Shown piece by piece: positions 44,975-54,729 of a DNA stretch of 64,000 nt. A model generated the notes under the pieces. The model ran no database searches, was not told where the DNA came from, and was given only the letters and a program-made list of their open reading frames with translations. A program made the position numbers and the translations under genes. Numbering within the stretch: the first letter of the stretch is position 1; every line of letters begins with the position of its first letter. This stretch comes from Labrys miyagiensis (GTDB lineage Bacteria; Pseudomonadota; Alphaproteobacteria; Rhizobiales; Labraceae): positions 1-64,000 of the forward strand of contig NZ_BSPC01000024.1 of NCBI RefSeq assembly GCF_030160835.1, given 5' to 3'.

Positions 44975-45070
44975 AGCGTCTTGCGATTTGACGGCATCGC
45001 CGAGAATCGCAAAGACGCGTCGAAACAAAGAGTTAGAGCAAAAGAGCGTTTCCGCTTAAACGCGCTTTGC
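44973..45070 (+). repeat. Dispersed intergenic repeat, family 1, copy A
   Basis: About 98 bases starting AAAGCGTCTTGCGATTTGAC and ending in GCGCTTTGC. Two predicted hairpins: GCGTCTTGCGATT with AATCGCAAAGACGC, and GAGCGTTT with AAACGCGC. It shares a core AATCGCAAAG, GCGTCGAAACAAAGAGTTAG with copies at 54629 (inverted) and 58600 (inverted). It lies within the operon between the SDR and the lactonase genes. Confidence 0.75.
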
Positions 45071-45091
45071 GCCAGATAATTGGAGGCCACC

Positions 45092-45925
45092 GTGCGCCGC
45101 ATCGACTGCCACATGCATTTCTGGACCCTGGCGATGGAGCCCTATTATGCGCTCTGGATGACGCCGGACCTCAAGGTGCTCTACGGCGATTATGGCCCGC
45201 GCGATGCGAGGCCGTTGATGGTGGCAAACGATGTCGAGGGCATCGTTCTCGTCTCGGCAGCGTCTTCCATCCACGAAACAGCCTATCTGCTGGGCCTGGC
45301 CGACTCGCACGATTTCATCCGCGGCGTCGTCGCCTGGGTCGATATGCTCGACAAGAACGCCGCTGGCGACTTGCGGGGCTGGGCTCGGTTCCGCAAGCTC
45401 AAGGGCATCCGGCCCTATCTTCAGGATCTGCCGGAGGACGACTGGATCCTGAAAAAGGAGCTGGATCCGGTCATCGAGGCGATGCTGGAACTCGGCTTGC
45501 GCTTCGATGCCCTCATCAAGCCGCGCCATATCCTCAACACCGTCAAGTTCATCGAACGCCATCCGACCCTACCGGTGATCGTCGATCACATGGCCAAGCC
45601 CAGCATCCGCGATGGCGCTTTCGAGCCGTGGCGGCGTGACATGGAAGAGTTCCGCGACCTGAAGCACGTCCACTGCAAGATCTCGGGCGTCCTGACCGAA
45701 GACGGCCCGGACTGGTCGCCCGAACGGCTCAAGCCCTATTTCGAGGCCATCATCGACATCTTCGGTCCCGACAGGCTAGTGTTCGGCAGCGACTGGCCGG
45801 TGGTCAATCTCGTCGCCGATTACGGACGCTGGATCGCGACGCTCGATGGCGCCCTGGCCGACCTGACCCGAGCCGATCAGCAGAAGATCTGGGCCGATAA
45901 TGGCGGGCGTTTCTATGGCCTATGA
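45092..45925 (+). CDS. Amidohydrolase-family sugar lactonase (COG3618 type)
   Basis: 277 aa from GTG 45092, 5 nt after GGAGG; the upstream TTG at 45080 would place the ribosome-binding site inside the gene. TIM-barrel metallo-hydrolase with DCHMHFW (HxH metal ligands), VDHMAKP and FGSDWPV (catalytic Asp). Relatives hydrolyse L-fucono-1,5-lactone, L-rhamnonolactone or similar lactones. It fits between the SDR (sugar to lactone) and the dehydratase (aldonate to keto-deoxy acid). Confidence 0.9.
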   Translation: MRRIDCHMHFWTLAMEPYYALWMTPDLKVLYGDYGPRDARPLMVANDVEGIVLVSAASSIHETAYLLGLADSHDFIRGVVAWVDMLDKNAAGDLRGWARFRKLKGIRPYLQDLPEDDWILKKELDPVIEAMLELGLRFDALIKPRHILNTVKFIERHPTLPVIVDHMAKPSIRDGAFEPWRRDMEEFRDLKHVHCKISGVLTEDGPDWSPERLKPYFEAIIDIFGPDRLVFGSDWPVVNLVADYGRWIATLDGALADLTRADQQKIWADNGGRFYGL

Positions 45926-45958
45926 TACACCGCCTGGGCAAGGAAATCGGGTTTGACG

Positions 45959-46957
45959 ATGGCACCTTCGCAGGATCGGGAGACGGCGGGCCTCAAGCGG
46001 CGCGGCATCGCCAGCCTCGCTTTTGACGAACTCGGCATAGCGCTCGCCGTGCTGCTGTTCTTCATCGTGGGTGCCTTCAGCAGTCCCTACTTTCTCACGC
46101 TCGGCAATCTGACCGGCATCCTGCAGAACGTCACTTTCCTTGGCTTTCTGAGCATCGGTGTCGGGTTGACCTTGATGGCCGGCGAAATCGACATTTCGGT
46201 CGGCTCGGTGTTCGGACTTTCATCGATCGTCACCGCCCTGCTGCTCAAGGCCGAGTATCCGGTTGCCGTCGCGATTGCCGCGGGCCTGGCGGTCGGGCTG
46301 GTCTGCGGCCTCGTCAACGGCCTCGTCGCCGAGCTCATCAAGGTCCCTGTCGTGGTCATCACGCTGGCAACGCTCGGCATCTATCGGGCGCTGGCGCTCG
46401 TGCTTGCCAATGGTTCGCCGGTGGGCGGCCTGCCGGACATTCCCGCCTTCTTCGACGGGTTCGGTCAGGGCGGTGTGGGTCAGGTTTCCTATATCACGCT
46501 GCTGTTCCTCGCCTTGGCCGTGATCGTCGAGATCATGCTGCGCTGGACGTCCTCCGGCTTCCGGCTGCTGGCTATCGGCAGCAACCCGCACGCGGCCCAT
46601 CTGATCGGTTTTCATGTCGAGCGAACGCGTATCGTGCTGCTCGCCTTTTCCGGCGTGATGGCGGCCCTGTCCGGTGTCTGCGCCGTCGCCTATCTACAGA
46701 CGGCGGGCCCGACCGGCGGCACCGGCTACGAGCTTTCCGTTCTCGCTGCCACCATCATCGGCGGCGTCAAGCTGAGCGGCGGCCGCGGCTCGATCCTCGG
46801 CGTGCTGCTGGGCTTGTGCGTCATTGGTGTCATCCAGAACCTGATCGTGCTGTGGGGCATCTCGCCGAACTGGTCGCAGGGCGTCTCCGGACTGGTGCTG
46901 ATCGCCGCGATGACGCTGACCTGGCTGACAAGGCGGGAGGGCGCGAACCCACGCTGA
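45959..46957 (+). CDS. Sugar ABC transporter permease (RbsC type), third transporter
   Basis: 332 aa from ATG 45959 (AAGGAAAT upstream). Ten or so helices with LTLMAGEIDISVGSVFGLSS, GFRLLAIGSNPHAAHLIGFHVE and IIGGVKLSGGRGSILGVLLG. It resembles AI-2/rhamnose-type permeases more than the cassette permeases. It is followed by its binding protein and ATPase, so a complete third CUT2 system ends the supercluster. Confidence 0.92.
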   Translation: MAPSQDRETAGLKRRGIASLAFDELGIALAVLLFFIVGAFSSPYFLTLGNLTGILQNVTFLGFLSIGVGLTLMAGEIDISVGSVFGLSSIVTALLLKAEYPVAVAIAAGLAVGLVCGLVNGLVAELIKVPVVVITLATLGIYRALALVLANGSPVGGLPDIPAFFDGFGQGGVGQVSYITLLFLALAVIVEIMLRWTSSGFRLLAIGSNPHAAHLIGFHVERTRIVLLAFSGVMAALSGVCAVAYLQTAGPTGGTGYELSVLAATIIGGVKLSGGRGSILGVLLGLCVIGVIQNLIVLWGISPNWSQGVSGLVLIAAMTLTWLTRREGANPR

Positions 46958-47025
46958 CGAGACACGCCATCGACAAAGCCAAACAAGACAGGCCCACCCC
47001 ACGGGCCGATCAGGAGGAGGATGAC

Positions 47026-48060
47026 ATGACTGAGCATGACAAATCGAACGGCTTCGACCGGCGCCAATTCGGCAAGCTCTTGGGGCTTGCCGGTGCGATG
47101 GGCGCCACGGCGGCGATCGCGACGCCGGCATTGGCGCAGCAGGCCGACGACTGGAAGGGCTGGGTCAACAAGTTCTATGGCAAGCCGATCAAGATGGCGG
47201 TCTCCTGCGCTGGTACGACCAACCCGTACTTTGCGCCCGTCAAAGCGGGCGCGGAGGATGCAGGCGCGCAGCTCGGCATCGAGATGCAATGGGGCGGTGT
47301 TCCCGATGGCAACACCATCAACCAGATCGCTCAATTCGAGCAGCTGGTGAACACCGGCTTCCAGGCGATCGTGGTCGTGGCATTCGAGCCTGATGCCTGG
47401 ATTGCGCCGATCAAGAAGGCGATGAAGGCGGGCGTGCTTGTCCTCACCGCCAACAACGACACGCCCAAGAGTGGCCGGGAACTCTATTTCGGCCAGGACC
47501 TCGTCGCCGCTGCGGTCGCGCAGGGCGAACTGATCGCCAAGCTCGCCGGCGGCAAGGGCAAGGTCGCCATGACCAATTGCGCGCCGGGATCGCTGGCCCT
47601 CGACCTTCGTGTTCAGGGCGCCAAGCAGGGCGTGCAACAGGGCGGCATGGAGGCCGTCGGCGTCTACAACACCAATCCAGCCGACATGGCGAGCGAACTC
47701 GGCACCATCCAGGATATCTTCAAGGCTCATCCGGACCTGGCGGCGATGATGCCGCTCTGCGGTCCCGACACCGCCGCCGCCGGCTTGGTGCGCAAGAACC
47801 AGGGCAAGAATATCCCCATCGTCGGCACCGACCTGCTCTACCAGACGCTCCAGCTGATCAAGGATGGCTATATCGATGCGACGATCGGGCAGCAGCCTTA
47901 TCTCCAGGGCTATCTGCCGATCACCTACGCCTATCAGCGGGTCGTCCTTGGCGCGCCCAAGCTCGATCTGCCGGGCGGCAATTTCTATCTCGCCAACGAA
48001 ATCGTCACCAAGGACAATGTCGACCAATATCTGATCCGGGAAGAGCGGTTCCGCGGATGA
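47026..48060 (+). CDS. Tat-exported sugar-binding protein, third transporter
   Basis: 344 aa from ATG 47026, behind AGGAGGAGG. The signal is of Tat type: DRRQFGKLLGLAGAMGAT with the twin arginines at 12-13, cleaved near ALAQ. The mature part is an RbsB-like fold (IKMAVSCAGTTNPYFAPVKAG, FQAIVVVAFEPDAW, NIPIVGTDLLYQ). Tat export suggests folding or ligand loading before secretion. The start of the ATPase gene overlaps its stop (ATGA). Confidence 0.92.
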   Translation: MTEHDKSNGFDRRQFGKLLGLAGAMGATAAIATPALAQQADDWKGWVNKFYGKPIKMAVSCAGTTNPYFAPVKAGAEDAGAQLGIEMQWGGVPDGNTINQIAQFEQLVNTGFQAIVVVAFEPDAWIAPIKKAMKAGVLVLTANNDTPKSGRELYFGQDLVAAAVAQGELIAKLAGGKGKVAMTNCAPGSLALDLRVQGAKQGVQQGGMEAVGVYNTNPADMASELGTIQDIFKAHPDLAAMMPLCGPDTAAAGLVRKNQGKNIPIVGTDLLYQTLQLIKDGYIDATIGQQPYLQGYLPITYAYQRVVLGAPKLDLPGGNFYLANEIVTKDNVDQYLIREERFRG

Positions 48061-49592
48061 ACGGGGCTCCTGGCGCCGCGCTGCTCAGCGCACGGAACAT
48101 CAGCAAGCAGTTCGGTGAATTCCGTGCCTTGAGCGATGTCTCCATCGAGGTGAAGGCCGGCGAGGTGCACGGGCTTCTCGGTGCCAATGGCGCCGGGAAG
48201 TCGACCTTGATCGGCGTCCTGTCGGGCGCCATCCGTCCCGAGAGCGGGAGCGTGACTATTGCCGGGCGCGAGATTGCTCCAGGTTCCCTCTCTGCAGCCC
48301 GGCAGGCCGGCCTTTCGGTGGTCCATCAGGAACTCATGCTCTTTCCGGACCGGACGGCGGAAGAAAACATCTTCGCCGGTGTACTGCCCGCCGCGCCGTT
48401 CAGCTTCGTCAACATGCGTGCGCGCCGACGCAAGGTGGAGGCGACACTCGAGCGTGTCGGCGCAGTCATCGATCTGCGACGGCGTGTCGACGAGCTTCCG
48501 CTGTCCCATCGCCAGCTGGTGGAGATCGCTCGGGCTCTTTGCTCTGGCGGCCGCGTGCTCGTCCTCGACGAACCGACATCGGCGCTGTCGCTGCCCGAAG
48601 CCGAGGGCCTGTTTTCGGCGATCCGATCCATCGTGGCGGATGACGCGACGGTCGTGTTCGTTTCGCATCGCCTCGACGAGGTCTTTGCCATCACAGACGG
48701 CATCACGGTGCTCCGGGATGGCCGTGTCGCGGGCAGCTGGCGCACGGCCGAGGTCGATATTCCCGCGATCACCCGCGCCATGGTCGGCGAGGCTGCCGAG
48801 GCCCTGAGGCCGGTGCGCCGGGTTGTGCCGCCTGGCAAAGTCGTCATGGCAGTCAACGGATCGTCGGCCGCCTTGCCACCAATCGATCTTTCCTTGCGTG
48901 CGGGCGAAATCGTCGGCCTCGTCGGACTGGAAGGTTCGGGTGTCTCGACGGTTCTGGAAATTCTGGGCGGTGTCGAACGTATCGAAGGGCAGATCGAAGT
49001 CGAAGGCGTGCCGGTCCGCTTCCGCCATCCGGGCCATGCCATCAGCCATGGCGTGGTCTATATGCCGCCCGATCGCAAGAAAAGCGGCCTGTGGCTCGAC
49101 CGCAGCACGGCCTTCAACCTCAACACCGCCTCGGTCTTCCGCATGCCCGCCTTCCAATGGCTCAACCGCGCCAGAATGGAGCGGGAGGCATCCGCACGCA
49201 TGGCAGAGGTCGGCGTGCGCATCAGTGCCCTTCGTGAGTTCGCGGGACGCTTGTCCGGCGGCAACCAGCAGCGGCTCCTGCTTGGCCGGTGCCTGGACCT
49301 GCGCCCGAAGATCTTGCTCCTGAGTGATTTCACCCGCGGTGTCGACGTCAAGGCGAAGGCAGCGATCCATCAATTGGTTCGCGAACTCGCCGATGACAGC
49401 ATCGCGATCTGCCTGACCTCTTCGGACCTGGAAGAGCTGCTCGATATTGCCGACAGGATCATCTGCATGCGCAGCGGACGCATGATCGCGGATCTGCCGA
49501 GCTCGAGCCTGGACAAGCATACCTTGCTGACCCTGGCGTCGATAGCGTCCGATGACCAGTCGCTTTCCGGTTCGAACCGCGTGCCGCAATGA
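48057..49592 (+). CDS. Sugar ABC transporter ATPase (RbsA type), third transporter
   Basis: 511 aa. NBD1 is intact: Walker A GANGAGKST, LSHRQLVEIARAL, Walker B VLVLDEPTSAL. NBD2 is unusually degenerate: Walker A GLEGSGVST lacks the Lys, and Walker B reads ILLLSDFTRGVD, with Phe where the catalytic Glu of DEPTRG should be, although LSGGNQQR is kept. ATP hydrolysis would rely on NBD1 alone. A piece of the NBD2 region is duplicated at 57362-57534. Confidence 0.92.
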   Translation: MNGAPGAALLSARNISKQFGEFRALSDVSIEVKAGEVHGLLGANGAGKSTLIGVLSGAIRPESGSVTIAGREIAPGSLSAARQAGLSVVHQELMLFPDRTAEENIFAGVLPAAPFSFVNMRARRRKVEATLERVGAVIDLRRRVDELPLSHRQLVEIARALCSGGRVLVLDEPTSALSLPEAEGLFSAIRSIVADDATVVFVSHRLDEVFAITDGITVLRDGRVAGSWRTAEVDIPAITRAMVGEAAEALRPVRRVVPPGKVVMAVNGSSAALPPIDLSLRAGEIVGLVGLEGSGVSTVLEILGGVERIEGQIEVEGVPVRFRHPGHAISHGVVYMPPDRKKSGLWLDRSTAFNLNTASVFRMPAFQWLNRARMEREASARMAEVGVRISALREFAGRLSGGNQQRLLLGRCLDLRPKILLLSDFTRGVDVKAKAAIHQLVRELADDSIAICLTSSDLEELLDIADRIICMRSGRMIADLPSSSLDKHTLLTLASIASDDQSLSGSNRVPQ

Positions 49593-49655
49593 CCCCTATC
49601 GGCCTGGGGGCGGCATGAGCAAGACCCGCACTCATCTGTCCGACAGCATGCCCAG

Positions 49656-50762
49656 TCAATGCATTTCGCGGTCACCAGAATCATGTCGGAGGGCGTTTAT
49701 GCGCCGTCCCGCCTCATCGAAGAGGCATGCCCGTTCCGTTTGCGGCGACAGCCAGATCGTCTCGTCGGGTTCCACGGTGATCCGCTCATGGGATACCGTG
49801 ACGACCGTCTGTTCACCGAGAATAGCTATCACCTGGGTTTCCGAGCCGAGTGGCTCGACGACCATGACTTTCGCCGGGACACCCGAATCCTTCGGCGACA
49901 TCGCAAGATACTCCGGCCTGATGCCGTAGACGGCTTTCGTGCCCTTCGGCTTGGCTATGCCACTGGGCAGGGCCAGTGCAAAGCCGTCGTCGGTCATGAA
50001 GATCATCCTTCCCTCGGCCTCGTCGAACCGGCCGTCTAGGAGGTTCATCGATGGCGAACCGATGAACCCGGCCACGAATATGCTCTGTGGATCGTCATAG
50101 AGATCAAGCGGCCGCCCAATCTGTTCAATGTGGCCCGCATTCATCACCACGATCCGATCCGCCATCGTCATCGCTTCGACCTGATCGTGCGTGACATAAA
50201 CCGTCGTTGTCGCCAGGCGCCGGTGCAGGCTCTTGATTTCCGCACGCATGGCGCCGCGCAACTTTGCGTCGAGATTGGAAAGTGGTTCGTCGAACAGAAA
50301 GACCTGCGGATTGCGCACAATGGAACGACCCATGGCGACACGCTGGCGCTGTCCGCCCGAAAGCTGCCGCGGATAGCGTCCCAGCAACGGCGTAAGCCCG
50401 AGAATCTGTGCCGCCTCCGCAATGCGTTTCTGCTTTTCCGCCTTCGGCGCACCCGCGAGGGTCAGCGAAAAGGCCATATTCTCCGCGACCGTCATATGCG
50501 GATAAAGCGCATAGTTCTGGAACACCATGGAGATGTCCCGCTCCTTCGGCGGCAGGTTGTTTACAACGCGCCCCCCGATGCTGATCGTGCCGCCGGAGAT
50601 GTTTTCCAACCCGGCGATCATGCGCAGCAAAGTAGACTTGCCGCAGCCGGACGGCCCGACCAGCACGACAAACTCGCCGTCGGCGATGTCGACCGAAACA
50701 CCGTGCAGCACATCGATCGCGCCGTAGGTCTTGCGAGCTTTTTCGATAGTCACGTTTGCCAT
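49656..50762 (-). CDS. CUT1 ABC transporter ATPase (UgpC/MalK type)
   Basis: 368 aa. Walker [10 protein letters not shown] (about 37-45), Q-loop [11 protein letters not shown], signature LSGGQRQR, Walker [14 protein letters not shown]-loop VTHD, then a TOBE/regulatory domain (about 240-360). It powers uptake by the MalF/MalG-type permeases encoded upstream on the same strand. It is the last gene of the operon, its ATG overlapping the stop of the glycohydrolase gene. It converges with the third-transporter ATPase gene. Confidence 0.95.
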   Translation of the reverse strand: MANVTIEKARKTYGAIDVLHGVSVDIADGEFVVLVGPSGCGKSTLLRMIAGLENISGGTISIGGRVVNNLPPKERDISMVFQNYALYPHMTVAENMAFSLTLAGAPKAEKQKRIAEAAQILGLTPLLGRYPRQLSGGQRQRVAMGRSIVRNPQVFLFDEPLSNLDAKLRGAMRAEIKSLHRRLATTTVYVTHDQVEAMTMADRIVVMNAGHIEQIGRPLDLYDDPQSIFVAGFIGSPSMNLLDGRFDEAEGRMIFMTDDGFALALPSGIAKPKGTKAVYGIRPEYLAMSPKDSGVPAKVMVVEPLGSETQVIAILGEQTVVTVSHERITVEPDETIWLSPQTERACLFDEAGRRINALRHDSGDREMH

Positions 50763-52870
50763 CAGACCGCCCCGATCCGAATCTCGTTGGATGAAAGCGC
50801 CCCCTCGTGAACAAGCAGCCCAACGCCGCCATCGCAGAAGGCTTCAGGGCTCGCGTCCGCCGCCGAAAGCGATACGCCATCAGCTTCGAAGATGATGCGG
50901 TTTCCCTGAGCAATGACCTTCATTGCGATGTTCTTCTCGAATTCGGTGTCAAAGGCGGTCTCGGCCAGGATCTCGATATCGTCGTCCCGAACCTTGACGA
51001 TCTGCATCTTGCCGTCCCGGGTCACGCGGCCGCCGTAATAACGGCGCAAGCCCTGGGCGCGCACGGCGAGACCGCCATAATTGCCCAAATGCATCATCAC
51101 CTGCCCTGAAGCTTGATAGTCGGTCCACTGGCGCGTGCCGTGAATGATGATGCCTTCGCCGGTAGCCTGGGAAATGCGAAATGCCGAAGGAAATCTCTTG
51201 GAGAAGAAGCTCGCACCGTTTACCCAGGCCATTCTCCAAAAATCGCCGTCGCCCGCTGGGCGCTTGAGTATGAGTTCGGGCGCACCATCCCACCGCAGAA
51301 AATCGACAATCAGGCGTCCATCGGCGCGCTTGCCGGTGCCGGTCACCGCGATGCCGATCTCGGCGATCGGCTGGCCGCCAGTGTCAGGCAGGATCCATTC
51401 GAGGATGGCTTCGCGGCCCGGCTCGATCGTGACCGGCGTGGCGTCGATGTCGCGCAGCTCGTCGCGCTCGTCGTAGATCCGAATGCGAAGCCGCGCTTCG
51501 ACCACGCCACGATTGGCGTCCGGCGCCTTGATCCGCGCCTTGACGGTCTGTCCGGAATAAACGAGCGGTGTCGCCATAAGGTCATAGGTGCGCATGTTCA
51601 GCATTTCGCGCGGGGAGAAGGTTGGGCTGGTCACGGCAGCCACCTGCGTCGGGCCGAGCGCCTCAAATTCAATCGTCAGTGCGCGACTGCCCTCGAACTC
51701 GGCATTGCCGACACGAATGGACGCTAAGGCTTCAAGCCCGTCCTGCGGACGGAAACCCTGCTGGCTTCCGGGGAGCGAGAAATGAAACTGAGCCCCGCTC
51801 TTTGGAGCGGAGAGCCCCTGACCACCGGCCAGCTGAAACCCGAGACTGGTCAGGTAATAGGCTTGGCGAACCGCATCGTTGATGGAATTGCCGCCATCGG
51901 CGGATGAGATCAGCATCCGGTCGGCGATGGGTCGACGGAAGTCAGGCCCTTCCTCCAGGCCATCCAAGCCGTTCATGATGCCAAGCAGGCAGCCGACATT
52001 GCCGGCATTGCAATCGGTATCCCAACCGGACGTGTTGGCTATCATCTGCGCTCGTTGGAAGTCGTGCGGCGCGTAGAGCACGGCCATGACCATCAGTGCG
52101 TGGTTGGGTACGACATGGCAGTTGCCCGGATATTTGTCGTAGCCATACTCGTCCTCGATCTTCTGGCGGGTGTCGCGCCAGTCCGGATTTGCCTTGTGCC
52201 AGGCCCGGACGTCTGCGACCAGCCTGGCGATCAGGCTGTCGGGCGGGATCTGGGCGAGACCGGTGTCGATGAGGTGATCGATATCCGCAGATCGGAAGGC
52301 TTCGGCTTCCATGGCTGCCCAAAGCATCGCCGCGTAGACGGATTCACCGTCGTGGCTGACCTTGCCGGCCTGCTCGGCGAGCTTTGCCGCAAGTTCCGGC
52401 TGGCATGGAGCGACCATTGCCCAGCCGTCGATGAATATCTGCGCGCCGATTTGCTCGGCGACGGCCCGGCCGTTGGTGGCGATTGAGCCGGACGCCGGAG
52501 CGGCAACGCCTTTCTTGAGGTTAAGCCATGCCGTATGCTCGGTGGAATTGCCATTGCCACCCCACCACAGGATGGTGCGATCCTCGACGATGTAGTTCAG
52601 CCAGGCCTTGCCGATTTCCTCGGCCGAAAGGTTCGGCTTGATGCCATAGTCTTCGAGTGCTCGGATGAAAGTGAATGTGCCAGCGACATCGTCATCGGTC
52701 ACCACCAATGGTTGGTGCAGCCGATTATGGACGTAGTATTCGACCGGACCGAGTTCTTCCATGATCTTCTGGTACGTCCAGCCTTCGAAGGGACGGCCCA
52801 GATACACGCCGATCAGCTTGCCCAATACACCGGCATAGACACGTTCAAGATAGTCGTTCGGAAATTGCAT
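50762..52870 (-). CDS. ADP-ribosylglycohydrolase-fold protein with beta-rich C-terminal region
   Basis: 702 aa. The N-terminal part (about 1-340) has DraG-type metal-binding motifs: [10 protein letters not shown] near residue 60 and [17 protein letters not shown] near 280. The remaining 350 residues look like one or two beta-sandwich domains (for example [24 protein letters not shown]), as in carbohydrate-binding or LamG-like modules. No signal peptide is seen. Within a sugar ABC operon it more likely cleaves an N- or O-glycoside taken up by the transporter than ADP-ribosyl proteins. It lies between the permease and ATPase genes. Confidence 0.88.
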   Translation of the reverse strand: MQFPNDYLERVYAGVLGKLIGVYLGRPFEGWTYQKIMEELGPVEYYVHNRLHQPLVVTDDDVAGTFTFIRALEDYGIKPNLSAEEIGKAWLNYIVEDRTILWWGGNGNSTEHTAWLNLKKGVAAPASGSIATNGRAVAEQIGAQIFIDGWAMVAPCQPELAAKLAEQAGKVSHDGESVYAAMLWAAMEAEAFRSADIDHLIDTGLAQIPPDSLIARLVADVRAWHKANPDWRDTRQKIEDEYGYDKYPGNCHVVPNHALMVMAVLYAPHDFQRAQMIANTSGWDTDCNAGNVGCLLGIMNGLDGLEEGPDFRRPIADRMLISSADGGNSINDAVRQAYYLTSLGFQLAGGQGLSAPKSGAQFHFSLPGSQQGFRPQDGLEALASIRVGNAEFEGSRALTIEFEALGPTQVAAVTSPTFSPREMLNMRTYDLMATPLVYSGQTVKARIKAPDANRGVVEARLRIRIYDERDELRDIDATPVTIEPGREAILEWILPDTGGQPIAEIGIAVTGTGKRADGRLIVDFLRWDGAPELILKRPAGDGDFWRMAWVNGASFFSKRFPSAFRISQATGEGIIIHGTRQWTDYQASGQVMMHLGNYGGLAVRAQGLRRYYGGRVTRDGKMQIVKVRDDDIEILAETAFDTEFEKNIAMKVIAQGNRIIFEADGVSLSAADASPEAFCDGGVGLLVHEGALSSNEIRIGAV

Positions 52871-52900
52871 TGTTCACTCCATATAGTTGATCGAAATCGC

Positions 52901-53734
52901 TCAGCCCTTGACGGAACCGCCGGCCATACCCTCGATGAAACGCTTCTGCATGAAGACAAACAGCGCGACGACCGGCACAACGATGATGAGGGCCGCGGCC
53001 ATGATCTCACCCCAGTCGGAGCTGTACTGGCCGGACAACAGGTAGAAAGCGATGACGGCAGTGGCGTTGTCCTGCTTCTGAAGGAAGGTGGTCGCGATCA
53101 GGAATTCATTCCAGGAATTCAGCCCAATGATCAGCGCGACGGTCAAAATACCCGGTGAGACAATCGGCAGCATGACCCGCCAGAAGACCTGCCAATGTGT
53201 CGCGCCGTCGACGATTGCGGCTTCCTCCAGCTCTTTCGGCACCGCCAGGAAGTAAGTCCTCAGCAGCATCACGGCAAAGGGGCTGTAAAGTGCGGTGTAG
53301 ATCAGCGCTACACCGAAGATGTTGTTGATCAGCCCCAGCCTGGCGAAGCCGAAATATAGCGGGAAGATGTACAGCTGGATTGGCGCAGTCGTGGTTGCCA
53401 GGAGGTAGAAGGTAAAAATTTTCCAACTTTTGATCTTATGACGTGCAAGTACATATGCAGTCAGAGATGACGTTGTACTCACGAGGACAATCGTCGTACC
53501 TGAGACAATCAGCGAGTTGATGAAGGTCTTGGAGAATTTCGCATGGTTCCAGGCGTTGACGAAATTCTGCCATCGTATCTGTTCCGGCAGGCCGAGCGGA
53601 TTTTGTACAATCGCTGCGGCAGGCTTCAGCGAATTCAGCACCAGCAGCGCGATCGGGAAGAGTGCGATGAAGGCGAATAGACCCAGGACAGCATAGCAGA
53701 TCCACAGAGTCATGCGGCTCTCGACCAATCTCAT
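52901..53734 (-). CDS. CUT1 ABC transporter permease (MalG type)
   Basis: 277 aa with six helices. The coupling EAA loop is ELEEAAIVDGATHWQVFWRVMLPIVSP. The first helix begins TLWICYAVLGLFAFIALFP. Its GAG/ATG start overlaps the MalF-type stop by 4 bases. It is the second half of the heterodimeric channel for the sugar recognised by the 54726 binding protein. Confidence 0.94.
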   Translation of the reverse strand: MRLVESRMTLWICYAVLGLFAFIALFPIALLVLNSLKPAAAIVQNPLGLPEQIRWQNFVNAWNHAKFSKTFINSLIVSGTTIVLVSTTSSLTAYVLARHKIKSWKIFTFYLLATTTAPIQLYIFPLYFGFARLGLINNIFGVALIYTALYSPFAVMLLRTYFLAVPKELEEAAIVDGATHWQVFWRVMLPIVSPGILTVALIIGLNSWNEFLIATTFLQKQDNATAVIAFYLLSGQYSSDWGEIMAAALIIVVPVVALFVFMQKRFIEGMAGGSVKG

Positions 53735-54576
53735 TGCTCGCCTTCTTTCGATTGGATGCGGACGTAGAAGAACGTACTAACCAGTCCGAAGACGCTGATG
53801 ACCAAGGCTGCCGCCGCGGCCTGCCCGACATTGAGGTCGTAGAAGGCCTTGCGGTAGGCCAGGGTGGAGAGAAGTTCGCTTGAGAGCGCAGGTCCACCCT
53901 GGGTCAGGATGTAGACGAAGTCGAAGGCGAGGAATGACCAGATCACGGTCATGATCATCATCAGAGTGATCGTTGACCGGATGCCAGGCAGGAGCACATA
54001 GCGCATCATCTGGAAGTAAGTGGCCCCTTCAATGCGGGCAGCCTCGATCTGCTCCTGCGGCACTTGGCGGAGCGCGGCGAAGAAAATCACACAGAGGAAG
54101 CCCCACCAGTGCCACAGGTCGACAGTCGCCACCCCGAAGAGAGAAATGGAGGGCTGGGTCAGGGGATTGGGGATCGGCAGGCCATATCTCTTGAGAACGC
54201 CGAATACGCCTGTAACCGGACTGTAGATCATGCCCTGCCAAATGCGTGCCGTGATGGCCGTGGCGATAACAACGGGCAGGAAATAGACGATCTGGAAGAC
54301 ATTGCTGCCCCGGCGCACGATCAGGAGCATGGATGCCGCAAGCAAGCCCATCAGGATGGGCAGGGTGAGAAAAACCAGCGTCCAGAGGATATTGTTGCCG
54401 AGTGCCCGCCAGAAGACACCATCGGCTGCGAGTGCCCGAAAATTATCGAGGCCGGCGAAGGTCGGCGTCGAGATGCCATCCCAATTGTAGAAGGCAAGAA
54501 CGGCTGTCAGCAATGCGGGAATGAGGATGATCACCACATTGATAATCATCGTTGGGATGAGATAGAGCCGATACAT
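53731..54576 (-). CDS. CUT1 ABC transporter permease (MalF type)
   Basis: 281 aa from ATG 54576, with GGAGGAAG just upstream; a longer frame to 54633 adds only Arg-rich residues. Six helices, with the EAA loop EQIEAARIEGATYFQMMRYVLLPGIRS. The region directly upstream holds repeat copy B, which separates this gene from the binding-protein gene and could tune relative expression. Confidence 0.93.
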   Translation of the reverse strand: MYRLYLIPTMIINVVIILIPALLTAVLAFYNWDGISTPTFAGLDNFRALAADGVFWRALGNNILWTLVFLTLPILMGLLAASMLLIVRRGSNVFQIVYFLPVVIATAITARIWQGMIYSPVTGVFGVLKRYGLPIPNPLTQPSISLFGVATVDLWHWWGFLCVIFFAALRQVPQEQIEAARIEGATYFQMMRYVLLPGIRSTITLMMIMTVIWSFLAFDFVYILTQGGPALSSELLSTLAYRKAFYDLNVGQAAAAALVISVFGLVSTFFYVRIQSKEGEQ

Positions 54577-54628
54577 GTCTTCCTCCGTGCGAGGGCGGCG
54601 CGATCGGCGCCGCCCTTCTGCAACCTCG

Positions 54629-54729
54629 AGCAAAGCTCGTTCAAGCGTAAACCCTAATTTGCTCTAACTCTTTGTTTCGACGCGCCTTTGTGATTCTTGC
54701 CGAGTCCGGCAAATCGCAAAACGCTTTAG
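54629..54729 (-). repeat. Dispersed intergenic repeat, family 1, copy B
   Basis: About 101 bases, inverted relative to copy A. Reading on the minus strand it starts CTAAAGCGTTTTGCGATTTG and contains the shared core CGCGTCGAAACAAAGAGTTAGAGCAA in near-identical form. Its first bases supply the TAA stop of the solute-binding protein gene. The position inside the operon suggests an mRNA processing or stabilising hairpin. Confidence 0.75.
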
